Source: Catenaria anguillulae PL171
Taxonomy: Eukaryota; Blastocladiomycota; Blastocladiomycetes; Blastocladiales; Catenariaceae
Direction: 5' to 3'
NCBI GenBank assembly: GCA_002102555.1
Contig: MCFL01000181.1
Coordinates: 1-49,506, forward strand
DNA: 49,506 bases
Shown: one piece after another, positions 9,153 through 20,895 of the stretch
How positions within the stretch are numbered: position 1 is the stretch's first letter
Layout of the letters: each line of letters starts with the position of its first letter
Notes under the pieces: model-generated
Seen by the model: the letters and a program-made list of their open reading frames with translations, nothing else
What the model was told of the DNA's origin: nothing
The model's database searches: none
Translations under genes and position numbers: made by a program

Positions 9153-11346
9153 TCAATACGTCCTCGCTTTGCACCTAAACCGCCCCTTGATCAACCCACT
9201 CGCATGCCCGCGCGTCCGAATTGGCCGGGTCACGCTATCCTTGACCTCGCATCGCCCGTTTGGAATGAAATGCCACGCCACACACCGCTCCTCCCTCGAG
9301 CACAGCCACCGACAATGCTTTGCGTCCTTTGTCCCCGTGTACACCAAGTACTGCTCGCCTGCGCGCGCAATGCCGTGCTCAATGTCGGGCAGCTGGGCGT
9401 CAGTGTCCACAAAATGGTACCACATGTCCTCGAGGTGAATCGGCGCAGAAAAGGGTGAGGGAAGGTGCGGCGGCAGTGAGAGGTGGGAAAACACGTTGGG
9501 CTGCGTGCCGTTCGAGAAGAAGAGGTGTGGGGTGGTGGTTGGATTGACGAGGTCGAGCTTGTCACGCGTGTGGCGGGCGGCAATGGAAAGGGTCCGGTTG
9601 TGAACGTAGCGTTCGATATCGTAGAGCTTTTGCATGGTGGCTTTCGAGAGATGGTGGAACGTGACCACTCGTTTGCATGGGTCGTCCTGGTAACGGCAAT
9701 CGCGCGTGATGTAAGATTTAAGCTCTCGCAATGCCAGAAAGAGAAACGAGCATGCGTACATAGTAAGGATGCGTCGTCCAGTGGGGCGTTACCGGATTGA
9801 ACCAACGGCGGCCAGGGTATTTGTAATTGGCCAAAATGCCAGCGTCACGCAAGCACAAGCCGAGCCGGACATCACCAGCAAAGCAATCATGGTACCGAAC
9901 AATGCACTCGTCGACAATCTTGAGCATCTCGCGTGCGGCACCTCGACTCAAAACAATACCCGACCCGCCATGGTTGAACAATGGGCCGTCACCCATCTCT
10001 GTCACGCCATCGCAATCACGGAACGTGTTGGGCGCACCCAAATAGTGCGGCTCGTCCGGATTGAGCGGGTGCAAGACGCGATTGAGGTTTTCCATGAAGA
10101 CGTACCTGTAGGGTCAACACGCAGCTGACTTTGAGCTGTCCATTGCATGACATGGGGGAGCGGAGAGTAAAACGTACGTATCGTCGTCAATCATGACATA
10201 CCTGTTCATGGCACAACAGGTGAGGATACTCTGACCAACGCATGATGGATCGTGTCACTGAATGCGTACCATTCTGCGCCAGGATACCGATTCACCAACT
10301 CACGAATCGCCGGAATGTTCTTGTGCGCATCATTCTTCCAACCCATACTCTCTTGGTCGGGCTTGACCTCGATATCGGTCTTTGCCCTCTTCTCCAATCG
10401 CACCGACAGCGGCGACTCTTGTGTGGGCGACACATCTCGTTTGACCAACTTGCCACCATTCTTTTGCTCCTTCTTCTTCTGCTGCTTCTTCTTCTTTTGT
10501 TCCTCTTCATACTTGACCTTCATCGGACTCCACGCCCGCGCGGCTTCCAATCTGCCCTGTTTCTCCAGCCGCTTCACAGCGGCATCGTACGTGCCCGTGA
10601 CCACATCAACCATTTCGTAATCCCCGACGCGCATAACGCCGTCGCCAAATAGCCAAATGTTCTTGACGCCTTGCAAAAAGGTGGCAAGTTGGATAGGGAC
10701 CTTGTCGGCGGCAACTTCAATGCCCGATTTCAGGGCAATGACAATGTGGTCCCAGCGTGGGTCGGTCAGGCGGTACGGCGGCGATGAGAGGCGAGATTGA
10801 AAGTCGACATGATCCACTGGCTGTTGATGGTTGGCAGCTGGCTTTGGTGATGGAGGCTTTGGTGCATCTGCAGCAGCTGGGGCTGGCGGATCGGGTTGCG
10901 GATGGACCATTGGCGGAGCCATGCCATGCGAGTGCTCGTCGTCAGCGACAGCCGGCGGCTGTGCTGGTGCGTTCTTGTCCCCGACGGCGATGAAGCATCC
11001 GCATTGACGTTTTCATCGGCAGCCACGGCGAGCTTATCGGCGTTGGTGTCATCGGCCGCCGCGACGCCACCGTTCAGAGGCCGGTGGAGCCCATCAAAGA
11101 GCGGGTTGCGGGCACGCCCATCACCAGGAGACTTGGTGGCGGAGGCGCTGTAGGATCGATCCACTCGGGAACCTGGTTATCGGCTTGGCCGCTTTGGCGT
11201 TGTTTGTGGAGTTGGCGAAGGTGATGGAGTTCCTCCCTATCGGCGTGCATCATGCCTGCGACCCAAATCATGAGCGCGAGGACCACAATGGCCACGCAGG
11301 CCCTGAGAAACGGTCGTGGCAAATGCAAAGAGTAGGAGACGGGCAT
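9153..11346 (-). CDS. GT31 (fringe-like) glycosyltransferase with PAN/apple-like C terminus
   Basis: Type II membrane protein: the N terminus MPVSYSLHLPRPFLRACVAI runs into a single signal anchor (CVAIVVLALMIWVAGMM), then a disordered luminal stem. The catalytic region starts at YRLTDPRWDHIVIALKSGIE and has the metal-binding motif in EWYVMIDDDTYVF. Further conserved blocks are YLGAPN, FNHGGSGIVLSR and DVRLGLCLRDAGI. The last about 80 residues (CRWLCSREERCVAWHF... then C) resemble a PAN-type module, as in many fungal GT31 proteins. Exons from the catalytic part: ending 10270, 10201-10178 (24 bp), 10105-9760, 9722-9153; phases close. In the stem the frame changes twice, once within about 11140-11170 and once at the CCCC run 10979-10982. 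Two single missing bases account for both and give about 672 residues. Likely a Golgi enzyme; the donor sugar cannot be told from sequence. Confidence 0.82.
10178..10201 (-). other. 24-bp micro-exon carrying the GT31 DDD motif
   Basis: Bounded by AACAG on its 5' side and GTACGT on its 3' side (minus strand). It encodes YVMIDDD plus two split codons. The upstream exon ends in GAATG before GTACGC (10270) and the downstream exon opens at 10105. Joining them gives EWYVMIDDDTYVFMENL, the expected catalytic block, which is the reason for accepting so small an exon. Confidence 0.8.
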
Positions 11347-12516
11347 TTTTGTCTTGTGTCTTCATTGCGAGCTGGAATAGCGTCAAGGATGGGAATATAA
11401 ATAATGCGAGCCTCATGACGGAGTGGGTGTGGCGAACACAAAATATATTTACCTACATAAATTCACAGACGGGACGGATCGCCAACCTGACAATCTCTGC
11501 CGCTGCCGTGGTGAAATGTCTGGTTTGTGTGGACCGTGCAGCCGTGACGGTTCCCACATCAGTTACGGTTGACCTTTCACTTACAACTCTATGCATACCA
11601 TCACCGATTCACCATGCGGCTACGTACCAGGCATGTGGGTGAACCGTCTGTACCCACGCATGCCAACTCACCACGCACACCGCGACGCTCACCATTTAGA
11701 CAAGGATGTGGGCACCACCCACAGCGTGTTTAGCCAGCAAGGACTGGAGTTGCACTCGCTGTTCCCGTCATGTGTCTTTCCCCAATCCGTCACCGCTGCC
11801 GGGCATCCTCACCCCCTTCGCCATCCACAACCAGCCTTGGATAATCGTCTCAGTTGGGAAAGTGACCCTGCTATCCTTGCACAACCTGAATGAATGTTGG
11901 TGCGGGCTACCGAGACAGCCGGAAGGAAAATGAGTCCAAGAAGTGATGTGGAGAGCAAAGTCTTGGCATACCTTTGTTGCCTGGCACTTCGAAATGAAGA
12001 AGGGTCGATGGTCCCAAAAAAATCGCGTCACGTTAAGCATCAGCCTGATGTGAACAAGATCTGGTCCCTGGGCTGTCTTGCACTCGAGGATAGGTATCTC
12101 TCGTCGCAGTCGACGGTACGGTACCGTTCATGAAGTTGGGACAGTACACGCGGTAATGGCGCGAGCATTTCGAACGTCCGAGATTTGAGTTGCGTGCCCG
12201 TCGGATCGTTCGGGACTGAGTACCCATTCTTCCTGAAAGGTACTCTGTAGGTGCCGCCGATTCGCCTTGTTCCCACCCTCCCCAAATTCCGTGTATTCAA
12301 CCATCTCAAGGCTTACCTCCAGTTTCGACCGTCAGTATCGAGCATGGGTTGATGGAGTGGAGGGCGGCCGGTATCAACGGGCAATGCAGCATCAGGTTAG
12401 CCCGATAAAAAGGCAATGACCCCCCCCCCCCCAACGTTTTCAAATCTGAGACAGAGGTCTCAACACACTTCCAATCGACTGCATACACCATCCTCCTCTT
12501 CCTCTCTCTCCACACA
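11347..12516. promoter_or_regulatory. Long divergent intergenic region, GT31 / S9 peptidase
   Basis: 1,170 bp with no credible coding sequence. An AAATATATTT box at 11441-11450, about 100 bp upstream of the GT31 start, is a plausible TATA element for that gene. On the other side GATAAAAAGG at about 12404-12413 lies some 105 bp before the peptidase start, next to a run of 13 C (12420-12432). The middle holds only short, unremarkable frames. I see no RNA gene or inverted repeat of note. Confidence 0.55.
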
Positions 12517-14705
12517 ATGGTCAACACTCTACTCGACGCGGCTGCCCCACTCATTCCGGTGGCTGATTTCTTCACCAACCCGGACCGAGTGTTACCTAAG
12601 CTCTCACCGGACAATAAGTTTCTCTCGCTCTTGGCCCCGACCGGAGAGAAGCAAAACCTTCAAGTTTTTGTGCAGCCGCTCCATCTCTGGCGCAAGGGCA
12701 CCGACGAGGGACGCAAACAAGTCACCCATCATCCGACGCACGACATTCGCCACTACAAGTGGACGCTGGATTCTTCGGCCATCTTGTTTTTGCAGGATAG
12801 GGGAGGGAATGAGGTCTATCATTTGTTTCATGTCGACGTGGAGACGCTCGTTGAGCGCGACTTGACTCCCTTTGAAGGTTCGCTTAATTGTGCTGTGAAC
12901 CAAATACCAACGCGTCTACTTGACTGACAATTAATTCAACCGTGGATCTATATGCACAGGGTTTGTCGGAGTCGGCCGTGCTCATGTCAACAACGACTGG
13001 TTCGTTGGACACAAGGTCAACCTCAACACAGGCGTTGTAGCCCTCAACAAGCAAGACCCTCACCGTTACGATCTGTACCAGCTCGACTTGAACTCGGGCG
13101 AGCTCACGTTGCACCAGACGGTTCTTGACGGGGCTACCAATGCCATCATGGACGAAAATCATGCCATCCAAGCCGTTTCTGTGACCGAGCCCAAAGACGG
13201 ATCGACCACCGTGCACATTCCTGATGGTGCGGCCGACAGCGGGTGGACCAAGCTCTTGACCAGTACCCGCTTGATACAGTGCAAGCCATTGCCTGGACGA
13301 AGTATGGTTGTTTGCTGCTCTTGTCTTCTGCCGGTCGCGAAACCGTCGCGCTGATCGAATTGGATCTCGACACCAAGAAAGAGAACGTTATTGCAATTGG
13401 TGCAGTCGATGTCGACAAGTACAAGACGCACCCTTGGACGGGCAAGTTTCAACTCGCTTCCTTTAACCCGGGCCGGAGCGACTGGTTCTTGCTCGATGAG
13501 TCGTTGCGCAGCGACTTTGACCGCTTGGTCGCATATGCCAAGACCAAGGATGCTGACTTTGATTTCGTCATGCGTGAAGGCGACAAGGACGATGACATTT
13601 GGATTGTGCGCTTGGTGCATAGCAACGCCCCGTCGTCATTCATCTTGTATCACCGCAACCCGGCCAAAACTCGCCATGGTGTCGACTCAACCCCGGATTC
13701 CCACTTTGAATACCTCTTCACGTCCAACTCCAAGGTGGCCGCTTTCAAGCTGGGCCGCATGTTGTCGGTCAACTTTGAAGCCCGAGACGGACTGCCGCTG
13801 CAAGCCTACATCACGTATCCACCTCACTTTGAGGAGGGCACCAAGTACCCGGCGGTCGTGCTCCCGCACGGAGGGCCGTGGTTCCGCGACTCGTTTGGCT
13901 ATTCCCCCGTGCCACAATGGCTCGCCAACCGTGGTTACATTGTACTTCAGCCCAACTTTCGTGGATCCACGGGCTTCAACAAGACCTTGCTCACGTCGTC
14001 CTTCAAAAAGTGGGGCACGGCCATGTTCACCGACCTGCACGACACGGTCGAGTACGCTGTTGAGCGCGGCATTGTGGACCGCGAGCATGTTGCCATCTTT
14101 GGGCACAGTTTTGGCGGCTACTCTGCCCTGTTGGGCGCCACTTTGACTCCAGAGGACTTTACGTGCGCCGTCTCGATTGCGGGCCCTTCCAACCTCAAGA
14201 CCTTGCTTGGCACTGTCCCGCCCTTCTTTGAAGCATACGTGGCCATTTTCCATGCACGCATGGGCCATCCCGAGCACGACTCTGAGATGCTTGATTCCGT
14301 GTCGCCCGTCAACCATGCCCACAAGATTGTCCGTCCGCTCATGATTGCGCAAGGCAAGAACGATCCTGGTGTCAAGGAGATTGAGGCCGAGGATATTGTT
14401 CAAGCAATTGAGAAGCATGGAGGTGGTGTGTACTATGGTACATACGCGTTTCCGTTGTCTGATACTTGCCTGCTCCCATGTAGTCGGTTACTCACACCCA
14501 TTTCCACGTGGCAGTGCTGTACGAAGATGAAGGCCACGACTTTGTCCGCCCTGTCAACCGCGTCGATCATTTCCAAAAGGCTGAAGTGTTCCTTTCAAAG
14601 TACATGGGCGACCGGGTCCGCACACAAGACGGCCTGAGCCTGTATGCGCATGTCAAGGGTGCCACGGCACAGGTTCGCGTTATTGGCGAGCTTGCCAACA
14701 GCTGA
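12517..14705 (+). CDS. S9 (prolyl oligopeptidase) family serine peptidase
   Basis: Exons 12517-12877, 12960-14437 and 14515-14705, about 676 residues. The N-terminal half is a beta-propeller-like region (repeated WTLDSSAILFLQDRGGNE and LYQLDLNSGELTL type blades). The C-terminal alpha/beta-hydrolase domain begins around YPAVVLPHGGPWFRDSFGY. The catalytic triad is visible: Ser in FGHSFGGYSAL, Asp in IAQGKNDPGV, His in EDEGHDFVRP. It resembles acylaminoacyl-peptidase/S9C-type enzymes. No signal peptide is seen, so a cytosolic enzyme is likely; substrate unknown. The frame changes at GGG 13241-13243. One extra G gives a continuous SGVDQALDQYPLDTVQAIAW and makes every exon phase close, so I treat it as a sequence indel. 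The gene is separated from the acid phosphatase by about 490 bp. Confidence 0.88.
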
Positions 14706-15195
14706 TATATCATGTCGGGAGCGTGGAGGACGTCGCAGTTGCTGATGCAGTATCATTAAATTGAGGAAAGATGGGAATTCATACGTTCAAACGAAGAATG
14801 TAACACCGAGTCATGAGTCATGGCTACTGCATATTGTCCGCTTCAATGCTGTCACGCCTCGTCATCGAGCTTTTGGCAGAGGACTTGCTTCACTAGATTC
14901 GCGGTTCATGAATTCTGAGTCCACTTGGTCGTTTCCTGTCGACAGTGCATCAGCAGAAGCTTGTAGACGTCCAGCATTTCCAACGTCTCGCAGCTGCCAG
15001 TGGGGTTGGACGCGAACGTCGCCTCCCTGATCCATTCCCGATCCACCTTCGCAGCTCCATGCAACTGAGTCCGCAGCCTCGGTTTCCGGTTTCCGCGTGA
15101 CAAAGTATATACATATGTGCTTAGCGCACCATTACTTCCTTTCTCTCTCGTTCAATGCAATTGGTCTGAGATAGTCCTTGCAATAGTCACCAATC
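14706..15195. promoter_or_regulatory. Intergenic with TATA-like box before the acid phosphatase
   Basis: 490 bp without a gene. AAGTATATACATATG at about 15102-15116 contains a TATATA element 80-90 bp before the ATG at 15196, followed by a pyrimidine-rich stretch (CTTTCTCTCTCG), a layout typical of a fungal core promoter. Nothing else recognised. Confidence 0.55.
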
Positions 15196-16766
15196 ATGTC
15201 TGCAGCGAAATCGACTCCGACCACAGGCAGCGCCACCGCCACTGGCCCCAAGGCTTCCCCCGCCACCGTCCCGATCGTGGCCTACGCGCCGCCACCGATC
15301 TCGGCAGCCCAGCTTGCGCAGGAGTACCCAAGCAACCTCAAGCTGACCCTCGTGCAATACGTTCACCGTCACGGCGAGCGAACGCCCGTGTGGCCTGGGC
15401 TCCAGCACATGGTCCCGCCCGTCCACAACGACTGCCACCTCGGGTCGTTTCTGGCGCTCGATGCCTCCACGCGATCGGGCCCCCCGCAACTGTACCGCAA
15501 ATCGCTGCTCAACGCAGCCACCTGGGCCCCGGGCTTGCCCGATGAGCACATTCACAACTCGCCTGCCGCCGGTGCGTGCTACCACGGGCAGCTGACGGAT
15601 CGCGGCCGCAACACGCTCACGGGGCTGGGGTCGTATCTCCGCGACGTGTACATTTCCAAGCTCAAGTTGGTACCTGAGACTTTGTCGGATCCGAGCCAAG
15701 TATTTTTGCGCAGCACCGACTATGCACGCACCCTCGAGTCGCTGCATTCGCTCATGAACGGGCTCTTTCCGCCGCAAGCACGGTCGTTGCCTGCGGATCA
15801 AGCGCTCCACATTTACACGCGGTCGCCTGCCGGGCACGACAACATTTACCCGGACCACGAGTGCGCACGCTATCTCGGGTTGAGGAAGCAGTTTACGGCC
15901 TTGATCAAGAACGATGTCAAGAAGGATATGCAGCAGTGGCCGCAGAAGTTGCAGGAGATGTGGGACGACAAGTACGGGCCCGTGTTGGCTTTTGATGTGC
16001 TTGCCAGTGGTACGTATTTATTGTATCTTGCCGTCATCCAGCCGATTTGCTCTGACCTTGGTAATCGATTGCTTCGGGAAAACATGTACATAGCCATCTC
16101 GCACAACTGGTCTGTCGACATCTCCCCCAACGATTTCGAACGCCTCCGTGATGCGTCCACCCGGCTGTGGTTCCAGCACATGGAAAACTACCCACTGCTC
16201 CCCAAAATGATGATGGGTCGTTTCCTCACTGAACTCTACGAGCTCCAACATCACGTCATTACGGGCTCGCCTTCAAAGCAAGGTCATCCCGAGTTTACCA
16301 TGCACTTGCAGCACATGGCCGAGACCAAGGCCAAGGCACCACCCAAACTGGCCGTGTATTCCGGCCACGATACGACAATTGCGCCGTTGGTGGGCGTGTT
16401 GGGCTTGTGGACTGGCAAGAACCGGATGTGGCCGTTGTTTGCGAGTCATGTACGGTGCCCTTGTTCTACATGTCTTCAGACAAACCACTCTGACATGCTT
16501 CTTTTCCTGATGCGCAGGTGACGGTTGAAACATTCAAGGATCTGGACGCGGCAAAGTCTGTATCCGACCCCAAGGATGCTCACTATGTGCGCGTGCGCTA
16601 CAACGACGTGGCCCAGCAATTGCCCGCATGTGCACTTCCGGAGCAGCACCACCCGAACGACAAATCGTTATGCACTTTCCGGGCCTTTGAGGCATTGATC
16701 AAGGAAGTGGGCACAACTCGCAAGCAGCACCAAGACTTGTGCGTGCCTGTGTCTGTGCAGGAGTGA
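15196..16766 (+). CDS. Histidine acid phosphatase family protein
   Basis: Exons 15196-16009, 16094-16449 and 16518-16766, 472 residues. Histidine phosphatase clan 2: the phospho-acceptor motif YVHRHGERTP is at about residues 55-64 and the partner proton-donor motif is in YSGHDTTIAPLVG. In between are LTDRGRNTLTGLGSYLRD and VFLRSTDYARTLESL, both usual in the family. No cleavable signal peptide is evident, because the N terminus is Thr/Ala/Pro-rich. That resembles lysophosphatidic-acid-phosphatase (ACP6-like) or other intracellular members more than secreted phytases; the substrate is unknown. Intron 1 (16010-16093, GTACGT...ACATAG) is 84 bp and free of stops, so a read-through isoform would keep the frame. 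Confidence 0.88.
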
Positions 16767-17112
16767 GACAGCGTTGAGGTCGCTTGTTTGGGACACTTGT
16801 ATGCATATAGCCTGTACCTAGTCGTGGTATTTCCGATTGGTCCACTCGCTCATGTTCTTTCTTGATGTGTTTTGGTCTTGTATGCGAAGCGTAAACCGTG
16901 ATGCGCTTTGTTGGACTTTCGCCGATGCACAAGCGGATGGCTGAATGAGTAAATATACACGTCGCAACCATTGCGATTGAGCTCACAGCACTGTAGGGAA
17001 AAAGCCAATGACTGGCTTTACTTATGGTCAATATCAAGCAAATAGAAATAATACAGCAACTGTCGTCCTTCCCCTGGGCATGCACTGTCGCGGACGGAGA
17101 GGCAAGCGGTCA
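16767..17112. other. Convergent intergenic region
   Basis: 346 bp between the 3' ends of the acid phosphatase (+) and the GST-fold gene (-). It should hold both terminators. I see no coding potential or repeat. Confidence 0.5.
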
Positions 17113-18762
17113 TCACAGCTTGGCACCACGACCTTCAGGAAGCACACTTCTGACATCCATAACAATCACGCTCTTGTCCGCGATCCGGGAAATCGGCGTC
17201 GAGTCCACCAACCGGGCAACATCGCGCACCCTCTCGACCTCGACCTCCTCGTCACGGTTGGCCGCCGCCCTCGCAATCGCGCGCACAACTTCGTCGACCG
17301 CATCCGACTTGACATGCACTCCCCCGACCCAAAGCCGCTGCCACGCGTACAGCGAAAACACTTGAGCCATGCGCGTGCCCACCACCTCGCCCTGCATCGT
17401 AAACTCTGGATACCCAACGGCCCTAGGCAACTCCACGCTTGTGCCACGCGTACCGGCGGCCACCTTCTTTGCCGCATACTTGACAGCCAACGCGTGCACG
17501 CGCTCCACATGCGTCACGAGATCGAGTACGCCAGTGAGCGCAGGAAACAGGGTTTCGGGAATGTGGTCGTTGGGCAACCAAGCAGGCTCGTTGATGTCGT
17601 TGGCGCGTGTCACGCGCACAGTACCCGTGGGATCCGAGGCCCCGTCGAGTGCCGTGATGCGCGTGGGGGACTCGTAGGCAGCGCGCGGGACCGTGGCGAG
17701 CATACGGGCAATGTACCGCTCAAGGTTTGGGGCTTTAGTTTTCAGGATAAATGAGGGTTGCGGGTCGCTACATTGTCGCCCAGACGGCAAGGAATCGGGT
17801 CGGAATGAGCCTTGGAGTGCAACCATGATGCGTGCAGTCAAGGGGATGACGGGCAACGAACCGAGCAAAGAAGCCAGACAGCTGGCCAGCCAATGCAAAG
17901 TCGCCACGGCAAGGATGTGTGTCGGACAAAAGGAAGCGGTGCTTGTCAAAGTGCTTGGACAAGGCAATCAAGGTGCGCTCGAGCGACTCGTTCCATTTCG
18001 GGAGGGTTTCCGGGGTCACGCCCCATGGTTTGAGTGCGCGCAGAAAACCCATCTCCAGCGCCTACAACACATTGTTGTGGGGAGTGAGTGAGATTTCGTG
18101 TAAACTCGGCCGAAGCGGATACATAGAGCAATCGAACCTGGCGAGCCCTTTCACGACCAGCAAACAAGTTGGTGGGACGTCCGCTGCCTTCCCCAACCAT
18201 GTTGAGGAGGTATTCCTCATGGAGGTCGAGCGGGCCAAATCTGCGCAGTGTGTCCAACTATTGTCAGTCTCGTCGTCACGGGTTACGGATGGGTGAGAGA
18301 ATATGCATCAACTTGCCTTTGGGAAAAGCCCACAAAGAAGAGCCATTCCTCGGACATGAATTCAAACAAATTTGATACGAATGCCTGCTTCTGCGTGGTC
18401 GGCAGCAGCGGAAAGTTGGGGACTCGCGACTTTGCCAACCCGCCGTTCTTTGCCAGCAACGATTCAAAGTGATCCATGATGCGGCCACTACGTACGGATA
18501 ACAGCATAAGTCTAAATGCTTTCCTTCACATAAAGGAACGGAACTGCGAAGCGACGCACGAATCGCCAATCACTGTCTTTTCATCCAACACAACGACGGG
18601 AATCTGCGTGCCGCCGGTGCGCGGCGTGATGAGGTCCGAGTAGATCTGCTGGCGGCTCTGCACCTCCTCAAAGGGAATGGCGCGCCATGCAAAGTACATG
18701 CGAAGCTTGTGGATGTAGGGCGACGAGTCATGCCCGACGAGAAGAGTGCGTGGCAGATTCAT
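17113..18762 (-). CDS. Glutathione S-transferase-fold protein with long C-terminal extension
   Basis: Five exons: 18762-18560, 18487-18317, 18240-18138, 18061-17862 and 17767-17113; phases close to 443 residues. The N-terminal thioredoxin-like domain reads LVGHDSSPYIHKLRMYFAWR, then TGGTQIPVVVLDEKTVIGDS, equivalent to the 'S.PY..K.r......P' and 'tqiPvl.....l.dS' elements of GSTs. A helical GST C-terminal half follows (FLLSDTHPCRGDFALAGQL), and an extension of about 200 residues (WLPNDHIPETLFPALTGVLD, FTMQGEVVGTRMAQVFSLYA). The same three-part plan is known from uncharacterised GST-like proteins of bacteria and fungi. Enzymatic activity is not established. The intron after exon 2 has a GC donor (AG then GCAAGT). 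The gene is divergent from RNH201. Confidence 0.8.
18241..18316 (-). other. GC-AG intron
   Basis: 76-bp intron of the GST-fold gene starting GCAAGT after AAAG and ending TGCGCAG. The exon junction gives FSQRFGPLDLHEEY in frame, whereas the nearby GT alternatives break the frame or the conserved sequence. AG/GCAAGT is the classical consensus of rare GC-AG introns. Confidence 0.75.
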
Positions 18763-19126
18763 GGCTTTGGCGTTGGTGGTTGGCCTTGGGTGGATCGTGT
18801 GAACTGTGGTGCCGAGAGAGGGCTGCCGAGACGCATGTTGGGCGATGTTGGGCGAGCGAGAGGGCCTCTCTATTTGTACGCCATGGCCAGCCTTCGGGCT
18901 GCCACCCACCCCATTTTTTCCGGCGACGCCTTTCAGTTCTCGGCCCGGCCAGAATCAAGCGCGCACCTGTGAAATTTCATCGGCCTCGCGCGAGACATCA
19001 CGTGCATGAGACAGAGCAGCTTCTCACAAGAATGACCGTCGAGCCTGCACCCGACGATGACTTTCTGAACGTCATGCCGAAGTAACTCGATGAAATACAT
19101 GCACCTGCACCACTGATCCGACTGCC
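18763..19126. promoter_or_regulatory. Divergent promoter region, GST-fold gene / RNH201
   Basis: 364 bp between start codons. GC-rich, without a TATA-like box near either start. No other element recognised. Confidence 0.4.
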
Positions 19127-20536
19127 ATGACCGTTTCCGACACACACTCTTCGTTGGTAATCGTTGATCAGCACGCCGGCCCGGCCGAAGACTCGACCCA
19201 CGTTTCCTCACAGGAAGCGACCACGGACCCATCATCGCAAGAGGGCGAGGACCAGCCAATGCCCAATGTGTTTCCCGCCATTCCCATGATCCGATCGGCA
19301 CTTTACCTGACCCCCGTACCTGCCGCCTGTGTCAATGAACCGTGCATCATGGGCATTGACGAGGCTGGCCGTGGACCCGTCCTTGGTTTGTCGCACATTT
19401 GACACATGTTGCTGGTGAGGATACAGTGAACGCTAATGTTCCAACCACTGCGCCCCCTATCATAGGACCCATGGTGTACGCCGTGTGCTATCTGCCTGCG
19501 GAAAACGAGCAAGTGCTGCGCGACATGAAAGTCGATGGTAGGTCGGTCCCGATTTCCCTTCGTTTCGACCCCGCTAACGTCGGATGATGCCCTTGAAACC
19601 AGACTCCAAGGTTCTCAATGAGGAGCAACGTGACACTCGTTTCCACAAGATTGTCGCTGCATCCGACCAAATCGGCTTTGCGTACAATGCCCTTTCGCCG
19701 CAGGACTTGTCCGAGTGGATGTTGCAACGGACAAAGTACAACCTCAACGCCATTGCACACGATACGACCATGGATTTGATCCAGCGGGTGATCCGGGCAG
19801 GCGTGCGGTTATCGCATGTGCGTTTTCGGGAATTCACGTTGTTGTGAGGTCTTTCTTTCTCACTTGTTTATCGATTAGGTTTACGTCGACACCGTTGGCC
19901 AGTGCGAGTCGTACCAGCGCAAGCTCGAGCAGCGGTTCCCTGGCGTTGGCTTTACCGTTGCGAAAAAGGCTGATTCCCTGTACCCAACAGTCAGTGCTGC
20001 GAGTATTGTGGCCAAGGTGGTCCGTGACCAAGTTCTCTCCAACTGGCAGTTTTCGGAGACTGCAGTTGCTGAGCATCTTGACACCGATTGGGGCTCAGGA
20101 TATCCGTCCGGTGCGCCGCTGCTTTTCTCCTCTGTCCTCTGTCAGTGCACTGATTGATGTACGTGTTGCCTGTCTGGCAGATCCCAACACGGTTGCCTGG
20201 CTCAAGCGCTCGCTCGACCCCGTCTTTGGATTTCCGGGAATCATCCGCTTCAGCTGGTCCACGGCGGAAAACCTGCTCAAGGAAAAAGTGCTGGTTGACG
20301 GCTGGCCGGCGGATCGTGAGGCTGAAGCTGCAAATGGCGGCAACTTGACCAAAATGCTCAAGCGAAAGCGGGCGCAGCAGCAGCAAGCGGCAGAGGCGGC
20401 CGAACATGACGCTCCGAAGGTGGTCCAAGGGCAGTCCGAGTTGCGTGAAAAGTTGGGAGTGACGAGCGTGTCGCTGGTTGGTGGCAGCTCGGATGGCGAG
20501 GAAAAGTCGGTGAGGGATTGGTTGATGGGCGAGTAG
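19127..20536 (+). CDS. RNH201: Ribonuclease H2 catalytic subunit
   Basis: Five exons: 19127-19385, 19466-19537, 19603-19817, 19879-20110 and 20181-20536; 377 residues. The type 2 RNase H active-site motif [17 protein letters not shown] is split by intron 1 (D78 and E79 shown). It is followed by [24 protein letters not shown] and the [20 protein letters not shown] block, which contains the DSK-coupled and catalytic-Asp motifs, then [13 protein letters not shown] and the [18 protein letters not shown] end. The enzyme removes ribonucleotides and RNA primers from DNA in the nucleus together with two accessory subunits, not seen here. A Gln/Ala/Lys-rich insertion ([18 protein letters not shown]) precedes a C-terminal tail SVRDWLMGE. 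The N-terminal 60 residues are disordered. Confidence 0.95.
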
Positions 20537-20895
20537 ACGACTAATTGTCACTTTTGCACATACATACATCTTTATGTACTCCCCGTCAATATGACTGACG
20601 CTTGATTGGCGTGCAAGGCAAGGGACATGTGGAGTGGGAAGGCAACGAACCGATCTGGGAGACTCAGCACCGATCAAGAGAGTTTTTAGCTCCCGTCGAT
20701 CGTGCTCACTCAAAATCTGGCCAGCTCCCGTCGTCCTCCTCCCCGCGCTCTTGAGCTTCAAAACACAAGACTTTCTATGTACAACAGTTACGCTGCCCAG
20801 GAGGCCTCGGCTCTGTAGACCTTGACAAACTTTTCCCACGAGCTTCCTGTTTCAAACCGCACCCAACCCGTGATCCAGCAATCCAGTTTGCCAGC
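20537..20895. promoter_or_regulatory. Intergenic, RNH201 3' flank and COX15 promoter
   Basis: 359 bp. ACATACATACATC repeats just after the RNH201 stop may be part of its 3' UTR. Nothing else recognised. Confidence 0.4.

Noticed and set aside
18120-18145. GGTTCGATTG on the minus strand as a tRNA T-loop
   Set aside because: It is the splice donor region of the GST-fold gene, and no acceptor or anticodon stem is present.
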